This document shows positions 19,010 through 28,208 of a DNA stretch of 64,000 nt, piece after piece (position 1 is the first letter of the stretch; each line of letters opens with the position of its first letter). The stretch spans positions 607,883-671,882 of the forward strand of contig NZ_FUKN01000014.1 in assembly GCF_900163785.1 (NCBI RefSeq). Direction: 5' to 3'. A program made the translations under genes and the position numbers. The stretch is from Psychrobacter sp. JB385 (GTDB taxonomy: Bacteria; Pseudomonadota; Gammaproteobacteria; Pseudomonadales; Moraxellaceae). Below the pieces are notes generated by a model. It made no database searches, was not told the DNA's origin, and was given only the letters and a program-made list of their open reading frames with translations.

Positions 19010-19891
19010 ATGTCAGAAGTAAAAGTATCTGCCAAAATGGTAAAAGAATTGCGTGACCGTACTGGTCTTGGCATGATGGAATGTAAAAAAGCGTTAGAAG
19101 AGTCAAATGGTGATGTTGAAGTAGCCATTGATAACCTACGTAAATCTGGTCAAGCAAAAGCAGCTAAAAAAGCAGGTAACATCGCAGCTGATGGCGCTAT
19201 CATCATCGCTCAAGGTGATAACAAAGCCTTCTTATTAGAAGTTAACTGCCAAACTGACTTCGTTGCAAAAGACGACAGCTTTACTGCATTTGCAGAAAAA
19301 GTAGCCAACCTTGCATTAGAAAACAACGTCACTAATGTTGCTGCTATCTCTGAATTGCCTTATGGCGATGGTCAAACAGTTGAAGAAGCACGTGTATCAT
19401 TGGTACAAAAAATCGGTGAGAACATTCAGATTCGCCGTGTTGAAACATTAGAAGGCGCTAACATTGCTTCATATCGTCACGGCCTACGCATTGGTGTGGT
19501 CGTTTCTTATGAAGGTGGCGACGCTGACACTGGTAAGAACCTTGCAATGCATATCGCTGCGTTCAATCCTGTTGCAGTTGCTGATGAAGACGTTGCGGCT
19601 GACCTACTAGCACGCGAAAAAGACATCATCGAAGCCAAAGCAAAAGAGTCTGGCAAGCCTGACAACATCGTTGAAAAAATGATTGAAGGTGGTCTACGTA
19701 AATACCTAGAAGAAGTGACTCTTCTACGTCAGCCATACGTCATGGACAACGAGAAAAAAGTTGGTGATGTCCTAAAAGCTGAAGGCGTAAAAGTACTTGG
19801 TTTCAAACGTCTAGAAGTTGGCGAAGGCATCGAGAAGAAGCAAGAAGACTTCGCTGCTGAAGTTGCTGCTACTCAGGCTGCTAACAAATAA
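19010..19891 (+). CDS. tsf: Elongation factor Ts
   Basis: Nucleotide exchange factor for EF-Tu. I place the start at 19010 ([15 protein letters not shown]), with CTGAGGTAA just upstream. A longer in-frame start at 18941 lies in the spacer and would add 23 residues not seen in EF-Ts. The 293-residue product carries the [14 protein letters not shown] motif and [13 protein letters not shown], both hallmarks of the family. It ends at a strong bidirectional terminator. Confidence 0.97.
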   Translation: MSEVKVSAKMVKELRDRTGLGMMECKKALEESNGDVEVAIDNLRKSGQAKAAKKAGNIAADGAIIIAQGDNKAFLLEVNCQTDFVAKDDSFTAFAEKVANLALENNVTNVAAISELPYGDGQTVEEARVSLVQKIGENIQIRRVETLEGANIASYRHGLRIGVVVSYEGGDADTGKNLAMHIAAFNPVAVADEDVAADLLAREKDIIEAKAKESGKPDNIVEKMIEGGLRKYLEEVTLLRQPYVMDNEKKVGDVLKAEGVKVLGFKRLEVGEGIEKKQEDFAAEVAATQAANK

Positions 19892-20007
19892 GTCTTAATT
19901 TTACTAAAAATAACCATGAATGTTGAATACCATTTATTTGACATTCACGGTTTGGCTTTATTTTTCAGGTTATATCTACAAGATAAAGCTGCTCAGTAAA
20001 ATAAGTA

Positions 20008-20039
20008 AAAAGCCCGTTAATTCATTAACGGGCTTTTTT
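20008..20039. terminator. Bidirectional terminator between tsf and the transglycosylase gene
   Basis: Perfect stem AAAAGCCCGTTAA / TTAACGGGCTTTT with loop TTCA, with A and T runs on both sides. It serves the convergent tsf and lytic transglycosylase genes. Confidence 0.92.
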
Positions 20040-20068
20040 ATGTTCGAATTTTAAATTCAGATTTGAGT

Positions 20069-20881
20069 TTAGCGTAGGGCGGCATAAGCTGAATTGGTAT
20101 AACTGGCACTATTGATGTTACTAGTGGTTCCGTAGCTAACATTCTGTAGACCGTCATTCATCGTTCTATTGGTTGTCTGATTGCTAGCACTCATGCTACC
20201 ACCAGAAAGCCCTGCATCATTTTTATATAAGCTATGGTAGCGACTCATCACTCTTTGGACATAATTACGAGTCTCTTTAAAAGGAGGAATACCACCGTAT
20301 TTATCGACATTGCCTTCACCAGCATTATAGCCAGCCACAGCGTGTTCGACATTGTTATTGAAGCGGCGCATAAGCCATGCGATATACTTAGCAGAGCCTT
20401 CGATATTGTCAGCTGGATTCCACGGATTGCTTACATTAAAACGACGAGCAGTGGCAGGCATCAATTGCATAAGTCCTTGTGCCCCTACAGGTGAGCGGGC
20501 ATTCGGATTAAACGCTGATTCTGTATGCATCATGGCTTTCATGAGTGCAGGATCTACCCCATTTCGCTCAGCAGAAGCGCGAATATAACTGTCATATGCA
20601 TTACGGCTACTGCTATTACTGGCAGCACTGCTACCATAATCATTGCCACTATTAGTGCCGTCATACATCTTAGAATCTTTGTAGTAAGTGACCTTTACTT
20701 TTTTCGTGAATTTATCAAAATTACCACTTGGGTTGACGTTGGTAAGGAGAACTTGTCCACCTTTGTCTTTATAGATATACATATTGCCCGCTTGGGCGGC
20801 AATAGGAAAACCAGATAAAAGGAGCGTCGTGAATAAAGCAGGAGGTAAGCAGCGATTAACTAAGGTTGCAATATTTATCAT
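20069..20881 (-). CDS. Lytic transglycosylase (SLT domain) with N-terminal DUF4124-like region
   Basis: A secreted muramidase-like enzyme that cleaves peptidoglycan. I start it at the ATG at 20881 because it is followed at once by a signal peptide (LPPALFTTLLLSGFPIAAQA). The longer GTG start at 20998 would bury that signal. A DUF4124-like segment follows (YIYKDKGGQVLLTNVNPSG). The SLT domain then has its catalytic glutamate in MMHTESAFNPNARS, GAQGLMQLMPATA and AVAGYNAGEGNVDKYGG. The tail is Ser/Asn/Thr-rich. The mature protein would be periplasmic; no lipobox is seen. Confidence 0.9.
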   Translation of the reverse strand: MINIATLVNRCLPPALFTTLLLSGFPIAAQAGNMYIYKDKGGQVLLTNVNPSGNFDKFTKKVKVTYYKDSKMYDGTNSGNDYGSSAASNSSSRNAYDSYIRASAERNGVDPALMKAMMHTESAFNPNARSPVGAQGLMQLMPATARRFNVSNPWNPADNIEGSAKYIAWLMRRFNNNVEHAVAGYNAGEGNVDKYGGIPPFKETRNYVQRVMSRYHSLYKNDAGLSGGSMSASNQTTNRTMNDGLQNVSYGTTSNINSASYTNSAYAALR

Positions 20882-21232
20882 AGGGTCATCACTTTTTATA
20901 GAGTAATAGCAAATATCTTTGCTTATAGGCGTGTTTTTTTGCGCATTTAAGCGGTCATTATGTTTGTAGGATTTTGCAGCTATAGGGCCTATAGCCACCT
21001 AACAAAAATCACGTCTAACTAAAAACCACTTGCGATAGATACAAAAAATAATAGTGGCTTACTATAACATATAATAACTTTTCAACACATTTGATTGTCA
21101 AAATAAGCGCGAAATATAAATACTGTCTGTTAAATAATAATAAACAAATCAAGATGATATTGAGATAAGAGAGGTCGGTTGTACACTAAGCCTGAAAAAT
21201 ATAAACCAGAGGACTCAAAATTACCCATCTAC
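20882..21232. other. Transglycosylase upstream / lrgB downstream spacer
   Basis: About 350 bp of AT-rich sequence holding the transglycosylase promoter region and the lrgB 3' flank. I see no gene, strong terminator or RNA here. Confidence 0.4.
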
Positions 21233-21922
21233 TTAAACGCTAAGTGCTCCAACAAAAATTGGCACCCAAACCGCCGTCACCAAACCATTTACTGCCAATC
21301 CAAAGGCAGCATAGCGTCCAGCAGTATGGCTAATTTGCCATGCTTCTACCGTGCCAAACGCATGGGCGGCCAATCCAAGTGCCAACCCTTTGGCTCGATC
21401 ATCATCGATACCACGGAATAAAAAACGCGCTAAAGTACCACCAAGTAGTCCTGACACAATGATGATCAAGTTTGCCATTGGCAATGGTGCTCGGATCAAA
21501 TCTGCCACACTCAAACCGATGGGCGTGGTCACTGAGCGCGTGGCAAAGGCCAATATAGTGTCGTGGTTCAATGACATGAGGTATGCCAATGACATGGGCA
21601 ATAAAGCACCAACAGCACTTGCAAGCACAACGGTCAGCGTGAGCTTTTTAATCGGTAAGCCTTTAAAATTCATCGCTGCCAGAGGGACCGCTAGTAATAC
21701 AGTGACATATCCTAACAGGTGGTCAAATACAGGCTTGGCAGCGCTATAGTAATGATTGTAATCCCACTGCAATAAAAACAAGAACACAAGAACCAATACA
21801 AGGGCCGTAATGACCATCGGCAACCATGACAGCTTGCGTGCCAATACTCGAGCAATCACATGAGCCGCCAAGGTTAGTAATATGGCGACAAGGGTAGTTA
21901 GCAATACGTTATCAGTAATCAT
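21233..21922 (-). CDS. LrgB/CidB-family membrane protein
   Basis: A 229-residue membrane protein of the LrgB family, partner of the holin-like LrgA; such pairs affect murein hydrolase activity or small-metabolite export. I start it at 21922 (MITDNVLLTTLV) because AAGGAGATGTC lies directly before this ATG; the longer frame lacks a good site. Several TM segments are present, and the conserved stretches ATRSVTTPIGLSVA and GLAAHAFGTVEAWQ mark the family. It starts 16 nt after the lrgA stop, so the two are an operon. Confidence 0.87.
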   Translation of the reverse strand: MITDNVLLTTLVAILLTLAAHVIARVLARKLSWLPMVITALVLVLVFLFLLQWDYNHYYSAAKPVFDHLLGYVTVLLAVPLAAMNFKGLPIKKLTLTVVLASAVGALLPMSLAYLMSLNHDTILAFATRSVTTPIGLSVADLIRAPLPMANLIIIVSGLLGGTLARFLFRGIDDDRAKGLALGLAAHAFGTVEAWQISHTAGRYAAFGLAVNGLVTAVWVPIFVGALSV

Positions 21923-21938
21923 GACATCTCCTTGCAGC

Positions 21939-22373
21939 TCACAGCTGTCCCTTTTGCGGATCGATAGTGGTGCTATCCACATCGTTTTTATGGTTTAACC
22001 ATCGATTGGCAAGTATGGCCAAGCCCCAAAGAGGAATCAAGGTACTGATAATTATCGTGAGCATCACGCCCCACAGCTCATCTCCTAAGGCAAATAGCAA
22101 TAGTCCTGCTCCCGCAGAAACTGGCAAGAAAGCGAAGCCGCTATCAACAAGCAACGTATTACTGGCATGCGTCAACCAGCTAGGCAGTCCTTTGAGCAAT
22201 CGCCATGTGATTAAAATGACAAACATGGTGATCAAGCCGACAATATTGGCCGCCTTTTCGATACCTGCCCACTGACAAATAATCACTGCCGACTCACGAA
22301 CGCAGATGACCATTGCTAGTGTGATTATGATAGCTAACCATAAAGGTAAATGGGAGGAGGAAGTAGACTTCAT
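21939..22373 (-). CDS. LrgA/CidA-family holin-like membrane protein
   Basis: A small membrane protein of about 144 residues with four predicted TM helices, upstream of and co-directional with the LrgB gene. The core reads LPSWLTHASNTLLVDSGFAFLPVSAG and LLLFALGDELWGVML, a loose match to LrgA/CidA. Its place beside lrgB is the main support. The longest frame uses a TTG at 22388; I prefer the ATG at 22373, though neither has a good ribosome-binding site. The C-terminus is polar. Confidence 0.7.
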   Translation of the reverse strand: MKSTSSSHLPLWLAIIITLAMVICVRESAVIICQWAGIEKAANIVGLITMFVILITWRLLKGLPSWLTHASNTLLVDSGFAFLPVSAGAGLLLFALGDELWGVMLTIIISTLIPLWGLAILANRWLNHKNDVDSTTIDPQKGQL

Positions 22374-22675
22374 AAAAATTTTGACCAAGTCAGAGATGAA
22401 TAGCGTATGTGAGCGATTCAGTATAAGCGCCTATGAGCAAAGCAATGCGCCCAATGAATCAAGCGTTATTGAGCCAATTACAAACGATTATATAGAGAGC
22501 GGACAGACTAATAAAGGCTATAAGAAAACAGCGTCATGGATTGCTTTAAAAACGGCATAAAAACTAAAGGCGCTATGACATATAAAAACAGCAAAATAAA
22601 AAAGACGATATCAAATGATATCGTCTATACGCGGCTACTATCTTGCGTAATGAGCACTATTTAACACATGATGAC
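22374..22675. other. lrgA-hflX spacer
   Basis: Holds the hflX terminator (22596-22626) and the upstream region of lrgA. A plus-strand frame at 22306-22560 begins antisense within lrgA and has no ribosome-binding site, so I do not call it. Confidence 0.5.
22596..22626 (-). terminator. Terminator of hflX
   Basis: Stem AGACGATATC / GATATCGTCT, loop about 4 nt, followed on the minus strand by a U-rich run. It lies 50 nt after the hflX stop. Confidence 0.85.
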
Positions 22676-24142
22676 TCAACTCTGAGAATCAGTAAGAGAT
22701 GATGTCTTTGCAACAGTGTCGTCTGCGTTCGCAGTAATGGCATTTAGCGAATTAAATTCATCAAAAGCCTTTTCTTCTGCTTCCGTCAGCGTCTGCTCTT
22801 CCTCGTCATCAGATTTTTCGAACTCTTCAAGTACTGGCATGAGCAAGGTTGCTTGCGCTAGTGGCAATACCTCTAGAGGATCTAAATTGGCTTGCCCGAG
22901 CAGCTGTCGTAAGCGCTCGCTTGGCAAACGAATGGTCAAGCATTCGTGACCATTGTCATCGTAGCTCTCCTCCAAGATAACGCCCAGCTCATATAAGGTA
23001 TTTTTGAAGTGACCCGCACTATAAGGTAATGTCAAATCAAAGGTCGTTAATTTACCAGTCAGCAGCTGCTGAACGGCAAGTGTTAAACCTTCCATACCGA
23101 GATTTTCTCTAGAAGACACATAAACGCGATTGGGTTTACCTTCACTCGCATAACCAATATGCGCAGGCTCATCAGTCAAATCAATTTTGTTATAAACATT
23201 GAGCACTGGTACATCATTGTCAATTTCAGCCAATACGTCTTTTACTGCCTGAATTTGTTCATGCATATCCTCACTTGAGGAATCAATCACATGCAACAAT
23301 AAGTCCGCTTCTAGCGTCTCTTCTAGCGTGGCATGAAAAGATTCGACCAACTCATGTGGCAGGTGACGGACAAAACCAACGGTATCTACCAAAACGACTC
23401 GGCCAACCCCTTGCCAATCTAAGCGGCGTAACGTGGGATCGAGCGTGGCAAATAGCTTATCAGCTGCATAAATGTTTTCATCAACTAAGCGGTTAAATAG
23501 AGTCGATTTGCCCGCATTGGTATAGCCCACAAGCGAAATGGTTGGGACATCAGATTTCTGGCGACGCGCTCTGCCTTGGGCGCGTGTTTGACGCACCTTT
23601 TCTAACTTACTTTTTAACTGATTGACGCGAGTCTGTAGCAAGCGGCGATCCGTCTCAAGCTGAGTCTCACCCGGTCCACGTAAGCCGATACCACCTTTTT
23701 GACGTTCCAAATGCGTCCAACCACGTACCAAACGGGTCGATAAGTGATTGAGCTGAGCGAGTTCTACCTGTAGCTTACCTTCATAGGTGCGAGCACGCTG
23801 AGCAAAAATATCTAAAATCAAACCAGTACGATCAAGGACACGGCACTTAACCAGCGCTTCAATATTACGCTCTTGAGAAGGCGATAAGCTATGATTAAAA
23901 AGAACGATATCAGCATCATGCTCACGAACCAATTCTGCGATTTCTTCTGCTTTACCGCTACCAACAAAGTATTTGGCATCAGGTTTTTGACGTGAGCCTG
24001 TAACTAGCGCCAAACGATCAGCACCCGCTGAGTCTGCCAATAACTCAAATTCACTCAAATCATCAGGATCTTGAATCTGACGAATGTCTAAATGTACGAT
24101 AATGGCGCGCTCGCCACCTTCATGTCTTTCAAAATATTCCAA
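22676..24142 (-). CDS. hflX: Ribosome-associated GTPase HflX
   Basis: A 488-residue HflX GTPase, which binds and splits stalled 70S ribosomes. The N-terminal domain begins MEYFERHEGGERAIIV, the usual HflX opening. The G1 motif is LVGYTNAGKSTLFNRL, G3 is VLVDTVGFVRHLPHE, and G4 is NVYNKIDL. The linker GWTHLERQKGGIGLRGPGE is diagnostic. The start codon is TTG with AGGTGA six nt upstream. The C-terminal tail is acidic and longer than usual. In many gammaproteobacteria hflX follows hfq; here no hfq is adjacent. Confidence 0.95.
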   Translation of the reverse strand: MEYFERHEGGERAIIVHLDIRQIQDPDDLSEFELLADSAGADRLALVTGSRQKPDAKYFVGSGKAEEIAELVREHDADIVLFNHSLSPSQERNIEALVKCRVLDRTGLILDIFAQRARTYEGKLQVELAQLNHLSTRLVRGWTHLERQKGGIGLRGPGETQLETDRRLLQTRVNQLKSKLEKVRQTRAQGRARRQKSDVPTISLVGYTNAGKSTLFNRLVDENIYAADKLFATLDPTLRRLDWQGVGRVVLVDTVGFVRHLPHELVESFHATLEETLEADLLLHVIDSSSEDMHEQIQAVKDVLAEIDNDVPVLNVYNKIDLTDEPAHIGYASEGKPNRVYVSSRENLGMEGLTLAVQQLLTGKLTTFDLTLPYSAGHFKNTLYELGVILEESYDDNGHECLTIRLPSERLRQLLGQANLDPLEVLPLAQATLLMPVLEEFEKSDDEEEQTLTEAEEKAFDEFNSLNAITANADDTVAKTSSLTDSQS

Positions 24143-24587
24143 AGAGTATCACCTATCAATAAAGTAAATAAATCGCCACGATACGAGTGCCTGATAATAT
24201 AGTGCTAAAAAGAATGAGATTTCTCATTCTATCAAGTCAACAATCCATGCATCAAAGTAGTTACGCAGCGTTCAGATAGTTGTTTATATGTGGTCTTATT
24301 GATTGATATTAAAGCGTATTGAGACAATTAGTGATGATTTTATGTTACAGAGTTGATAAGCGAATGCTTTGTCATCGGAGAGGTTGATTATCTTCTTGGT
24401 ATTTTTATCGACAATAAAATAAGTATTGAAGGAAGAAGGGCAGCCTAGTTATATTGACAGAAGCAGTATTCACTAAAGCAGTTGATAATTCAGTGCACAA
24501 ATCATCACTGACTTAGCGAATTTTGTTATACTCATGGCGCTCGTTTTAGATATATAATCACAAGTTTTTTAACCACGAGGGGCACAG
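24143..24587. other. hflX / plsC-like divergent intergenic region
   Basis: This 445-bp spacer has no hfq and no coding frame. A perfect 9-bp inverted repeat with a 2-bp centre (24211-24230) lies about 70 bp upstream of hflX and could be an operator. The rest is featureless by eye. Confidence 0.5.
24211..24230. repeat. Perfect palindrome upstream of hflX (possible operator)
   Basis: Arms AGAATGAGA and TCTCATTCT around TT. The tight symmetry fits a dimeric DNA-binding protein site more than a terminator, because no U tract follows. The regulator is unknown. Confidence 0.4.
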
Positions 24588-25388
24588 ATGAGTCAATCTA
24601 AGTCAGGCTTTTCACTCAAACAGCAATTGGGTCGCGGCAAACAAATTGCAGGCATGACCACGACTATCGCTGGTGGACTACGCGCCGCCCAACGCATTGG
24701 AGCATTTAAACAGCCACCACGCGAAACGCTACCACGCTATATTCAAACCTTTTGTCGCAAAATGGCAGGTTCGTTTGGTGTAAAGGTCGTTGCCATTGAG
24801 CGGGTAGAGCAGCATCATGGGCTGTGGGTATCTAACCATGTGTCATGGATGGATATACCAGTAGTGGGGACGCTAAGCCCTGCCTTTTTCTTATCCAAAG
24901 CGGAAATTGGAGAGTGGCCTGTCTTTGGTAAACTCGCTCAAGCGGCTGGCACCGTGTTTATTGAGCGTGGTTCTGGTGATGCAGGTTCGGTTGCGACGCA
25001 AATTGCTAGCTTTTTAACCGAAGGGTTTTCAGTCATTTTCTTCCCAGAAGCTACCACGACCGATGGTAAAAAAATAAAACGGATTCATGGGACTTTGCTA
25101 CAAGCAGCCATTGATGCTGATGTGCCTGTGCGTCCGCTTGTGATTGCTTATGTGAATCAAGACGGCACGTTGAGTGATGCGCTGCCTTATTATGGCAAGC
25201 TGACCATGAAGCAGAGCCTGAAAAAAGTGCTTGATAGTAAAGACGTCACCGCTTATGTGTTACCACTTGAGCCAATAGACCCCAAAGGTCTGAACAAAAG
25301 CCAACTGACCAATTTGCTACAAGCGCGTATGCAAGAAGGATTGGCAGAGTTGCATTCTCGGGTATTAACAACAGAGTCGAACGTGTAG
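24588..25388 (+). CDS. PlsC-like 1-acyl-sn-glycerol-3-phosphate acyltransferase
   Basis: A 266-residue acyltransferase of the PlsC/LPLAT family, which acylates a lysophospholipid or lysophosphatidate. The HX4D motif is SNHVSWMDIPV (about 83-93). The substrate motif is FFPEATTTDGKKIKRIHGTL and the proline motif VPVRPLVIAY. No clear TM helix precedes the catalytic domain. GAGGGGCACAG lies before the ATG. Its exact acceptor (lysophosphatidate versus ornithine lipid or other) cannot be told. Confidence 0.88.
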   Translation: MSQSKSGFSLKQQLGRGKQIAGMTTTIAGGLRAAQRIGAFKQPPRETLPRYIQTFCRKMAGSFGVKVVAIERVEQHHGLWVSNHVSWMDIPVVGTLSPAFFLSKAEIGEWPVFGKLAQAAGTVFIERGSGDAGSVATQIASFLTEGFSVIFFPEATTTDGKKIKRIHGTLLQAAIDADVPVRPLVIAYVNQDGTLSDALPYYGKLTMKQSLKKVLDSKDVTAYVLPLEPIDPKGLNKSQLTNLLQARMQEGLAELHSRVLTTESNV

Positions 25389-25416
25389 AGTCTTTTTTGA
25401 TTCAAAAATAGACAAT

Positions 25417-25466
25417 AAAAAGGCGCAACTCGCAGTAATGATACTCGCGGTTTGCGCCTTTTTTAT
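25417..25466 (+). terminator. Terminator of the plsC-like gene
   Basis: Stem AAAAAGGCGCAA / TTTGCGCCTTTTT with a 22-nt internal region, then T-rich sequence; 28 nt after the stop. Confidence 0.8.
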
Positions 25467-25540
25467 TACAACCAATTCAAAATTAAAAGTTCTACAGGGA
25501 AATATAGTTAGTGAAAAGTAATATCGCTACAACACGTACT

Positions 25541-25606
25541 GCTGGTACAAATTTTTCTTGCTTGCTGTGCCTTCGCAGACAGAGACGGCAAAAAATTTAC
25601 ACCAGC
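25541..25606. repeat. Palindromic intergenic repeat, copy 1
   Basis: Arms GCTGGTACAAATTTTT (25541-25556) and AAAAATTTACACCAGC (25591-25606) pair with few mismatches, and the pairing can be extended outward with gaps. The 34-nt core (25557-25590) begins CTTGCTTGCTGTGCCTT and contains CAGAGACGG. The same core occurs at 28116-28150 and, inverted, at 45498-45527. Confidence 0.75.
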
Positions 25607-25645
25607 AATACGGTAGCGACTTTAGAATTTTTCAACTATATTAGC

Positions 25646-26686
25646 CTATGGAGACGGGTTAGGATGCTTAGCATGTACCGCTTCAATCGCATCTAACACG
25701 TCTGGCGTTAAGGTGACATTGATACTATCGATGTTGGATTTGAGCTGTTCCGTCGTCGTTGCACCAATGATATTGCTGGTCACAAAGTGACGTGAGTTGA
25801 CGAAGGCCAATGCCATTTGCGCCATATCCAAACCAGCATCTGCGGCAATTTTCGCATACTGCTCAGTGGCTGATACGGCTTGATCGTTGGTATAACGGGC
25901 AAAGCGATCGTACATGGTAAGACGGGCGCCAGCGGGGCGTTTACCGCCCAAGTATTTACCAGACAGAACGCCAAATCCAAGTGGCGAATAAGCCAGTAGT
26001 CCAACGTTTTCGCGATGAGCTATTTCAGCCATGCCAACTTCATATAAACGGTTTAGTAAACTGTAAGGATTTTGAACGGTAAGGGGGGCGATGAGGCCAT
26101 TTTTATCCGCTTCCCAAAGATAGCGCATCAGACCCCAAGCTGTGTCATTTGACAATCCATAAGCACGAATACGACCTTTTTTAATTTCATCGTTTAATGC
26201 CTGTATGGTGTCTAAAAAAGGCGTTAAATCGTCTAGCGATTGGGCCGCCATCGCTTCGGTATAACCGCGTTGACTAAAAAAGTTGGCTTGACGTTCAGGC
26301 CAGTGTAGCTGGTAAATATCAATATAGTCAGTTTGCAAACGTTCTAAATTGTCATCGATAGCGCTACTGATGTGCTCAGCATTAAAGCGCGTTTGACCAT
26401 CACGCAAAAAGTCCATTGGTGATATTTTGCTCGCAAGAACGACTTTGTCACGCTGTTTGGTTTTATTGAACCAGGTACCCATGAAGCGCTCGGTATCACC
26501 TTGCTTGTCCTTGTCCGGTGGCGAAGGATACATCTCAGCGGTATCCCAAAAATTCACGCCTTCAGAGAGTGCCATATCCATTTGTGCATGGGCATCAGTT
26601 TCTGTGTTTTGCTGACCCCATGTCATGGTACCAAGACAGATTTTTGACACTTTTTCATCGATTTGGGGCAATGTTGTATATTGCAT
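25646..26686 (-). CDS. Tas-like NADP(H)-dependent aldo/keto reductase
   Basis: A 346-residue TIM-barrel aldo/keto reductase close to the Tas type (MQYTTLPQIDEKVSKICLGTM start). The catalytic tetrad is visible: D and Y in FWDTAEMYPS, K in VVLASKIS and H in IYQLHWPE. The C-terminal NADP-binding part includes NIIGATTTEQLKSNID. AAAGGATACTTGT precedes the ATG. The physiological substrate is unknown. The stop codon lies close to repeat copy 1. Confidence 0.9.
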   Translation of the reverse strand: MQYTTLPQIDEKVSKICLGTMTWGQQNTETDAHAQMDMALSEGVNFWDTAEMYPSPPDKDKQGDTERFMGTWFNKTKQRDKVVLASKISPMDFLRDGQTRFNAEHISSAIDDNLERLQTDYIDIYQLHWPERQANFFSQRGYTEAMAAQSLDDLTPFLDTIQALNDEIKKGRIRAYGLSNDTAWGLMRYLWEADKNGLIAPLTVQNPYSLLNRLYEVGMAEIAHRENVGLLAYSPLGFGVLSGKYLGGKRPAGARLTMYDRFARYTNDQAVSATEQYAKIAADAGLDMAQMALAFVNSRHFVTSNIIGATTTEQLKSNIDSINVTLTPDVLDAIEAVHAKHPNPSP

Positions 26687-26737
26687 ACAAGTATCCTTTT
26701 AACATTCATTTTTATAGTTTATGAGGTGTGTGGCGGG

Positions 26738-27235
26738 CTACATTAACTTTATGCCCGTCACACCAGGAGGTGTCACTTTAAAGACTTTTACTTTGAATAG
26801 CACGTCTTGTCCAGCGAGAGGATGATTAAAATCCACTTCAATTTCGTCGTCATCGATGGCGCTAATCGTACCAGGTAAGGTGTTTTTGCCCTTGTCTTCA
26901 AACTCTACCATCATACCAATTTCAGGATTGTCAGCGACCAGCGCAAATTGAGTACGACTAAAATGTTGGATATTATCAGGATTCCATTCGCCAAACGCTT
27001 GTTCTGGCTCAAGGTGCGCGGTACGAGTATCACCAGCGCGTAGGTTCATGAGTACTTGCTCAAAGCCTGGTAACAAACTCTCATCACCAATCGTCAAACT
27101 AACAGGCGCGTCGCGGCCAAAGGTAGAGTCAATCACCGTGCCGTTTTCTAGTGAAACCTCAAAATGCAGCTTCACAAGGCTACCGTAAGTGATACGTGTG
27201 TCTTCATTGGGATTAATAAATTGCGAATCGGTCAT
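26738..27235 (-). CDS. fkpB: FKBP-type peptidyl-prolyl isomerase, SlpA/FkpB-like
   Basis: A 165-residue FKBP-type prolyl isomerase with the insert-in-flap layout of SlpA/FkpB. The FKBP core starts KLHFEVSLENGTVIDSTFG and continues with SLTIGDESLLPGFEQVL. The flap region reads EPEQAFGEWNPDNIQ, and the end has DFNHPLAGQDVLFKVKV, a SlyD/SlpA hallmark. It acts as a cytoplasmic chaperone or isomerase. Two ATGs compete; I use 27235 because the AGG upstream is too close to the one at 27244. In many relatives fkpB adjoins lspA; here two other genes lie between. Confidence 0.9.
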   Translation of the reverse strand: MTDSQFINPNEDTRITYGSLVKLHFEVSLENGTVIDSTFGRDAPVSLTIGDESLLPGFEQVLMNLRAGDTRTAHLEPEQAFGEWNPDNIQHFSRTQFALVADNPEIGMMVEFEDKGKNTLPGTISAIDDDEIEVDFNHPLAGQDVLFKVKVFKVTPPGVTGIKLM

Positions 27236-27383
27236 AGTAAGCATTGCCTATTGCTGAAATATAAAATTGGGATAATCAACGATGTTAGAGATGATAAGTC
27301 ATCTGGAAAAGGTTGTAAGCGTAAATAGTGTAACGCAAATAGTGTACTATATTTGGCGAGTCTAAAAGAGGATGGGCGTATCT

Positions 27384-28043
27384 ATGGCAAATAGGCAACA
27401 AGGCCACATAAGAAAGTGGCAAGACGATAAAGGTTTTGGGTTTATTGACACTGAAAACGGCGAGTCTGTTTTTTTTCATATCAATGAGTTTAAAGCGCGC
27501 CGTCGTCCTGAGGTTGGTGAGCAAGTCGTGTTTACTATCGGGCGAGATAATCAAGGGCGCTTACAGGCAAAAGACGTCCAAGAGCTACAATTTGTGCAGC
27601 AAAAAATGGCACAGAAAAACCAGCAAATACGTCAGCGTAATGCCAAACGTAGCGCGCAAGCAGATTTTGAAGCGGGACAAAAAAAGCGCTTGTTCCTCGG
27701 TGCTGGGTTCTATGCGGTCTTAATATTACTGGTGGTCACTCATAAAATAAGCTGGCTGGTCGTGGCATGGTACGCAGCGTTGGGCGTTATCACTTATGTG
27801 ATGTACGCCAAAGACAAGGCAGCGGCTCAAAATGGCGATTGGCGAACCCCAGAGTCCACCTTGCACGTGCTGAGTACGCTTGGCGGCTGGGTCGGGGCGA
27901 TGGTCGCGCAGACTTATTTACGTCATAAATCACAAAAGCCAGAGTTTCGGCTCACGTATTATTTGACCGTTATCATCAATATGGCAGGATTTTTATTTGT
28001 GTTATCAGGTGGCGGCTTAGAATCTTTAAAAGGAATATTGTAG
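27384..28043 (+). CDS. Cold-shock domain plus DUF1294 membrane protein
   Basis: A fusion of about 219 residues. The N-terminal cold-shock domain (about 1-66) has the RNP-like segments GHIRKWQDDKGFGFI and VFFHINEF. A basic, Gln-rich linker follows, then a DUF1294-type membrane region with about three TM helices, including the signature YAKDKAAAQNGDWRTPESTLH. The family role is unknown; nucleic-acid binding at the membrane is inferred from the CSD. I choose the ATG at 27384, since GAGG overlaps the earlier ATG at 27372. Confidence 0.85.
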   Translation: MANRQQGHIRKWQDDKGFGFIDTENGESVFFHINEFKARRRPEVGEQVVFTIGRDNQGRLQAKDVQELQFVQQKMAQKNQQIRQRNAKRSAQADFEAGQKKRLFLGAGFYAVLILLVVTHKISWLVVAWYAALGVITYVMYAKDKAAAQNGDWRTPESTLHVLSTLGGWVGAMVAQTYLRHKSQKPEFRLTYYLTVIINMAGFLFVLSGGGLESLKGIL

Positions 28044-28100
28044 GCATTATTGATTCTATAATTCGTTCGATATGACATCGTCACATTGAGAGCGACATTT

Positions 28101-28165
28101 ACTGATATAAATTTTCCTTGCTTGCTGTGCCTTGTTGCCAGAGGCTACGTAAAATTTATATCAGT
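28101..28165. repeat. Palindromic intergenic repeat, copy 2
   Basis: Perfect 15-bp arms ACTGATATAAATTTT (28101-28115) and its complement (28151-28165) around a 35-nt core starting CCTTGCTTGCTGTGCC and ending CAGAGGCTACGT. It lies between the convergent CSD/DUF1294 and macrodomain genes. Confidence 0.8.
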
Positions 28166-28208
28166 AGACCTGCACTTATCTTTTAGTGGTTCAATTCTAA
28201 AAATTCAT

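Noticed and set aside
22306..22560. 84-residue plus-strand frame
   Set aside because: Begins antisense inside lrgA, has no ribosome-binding site and no recognisable domain.
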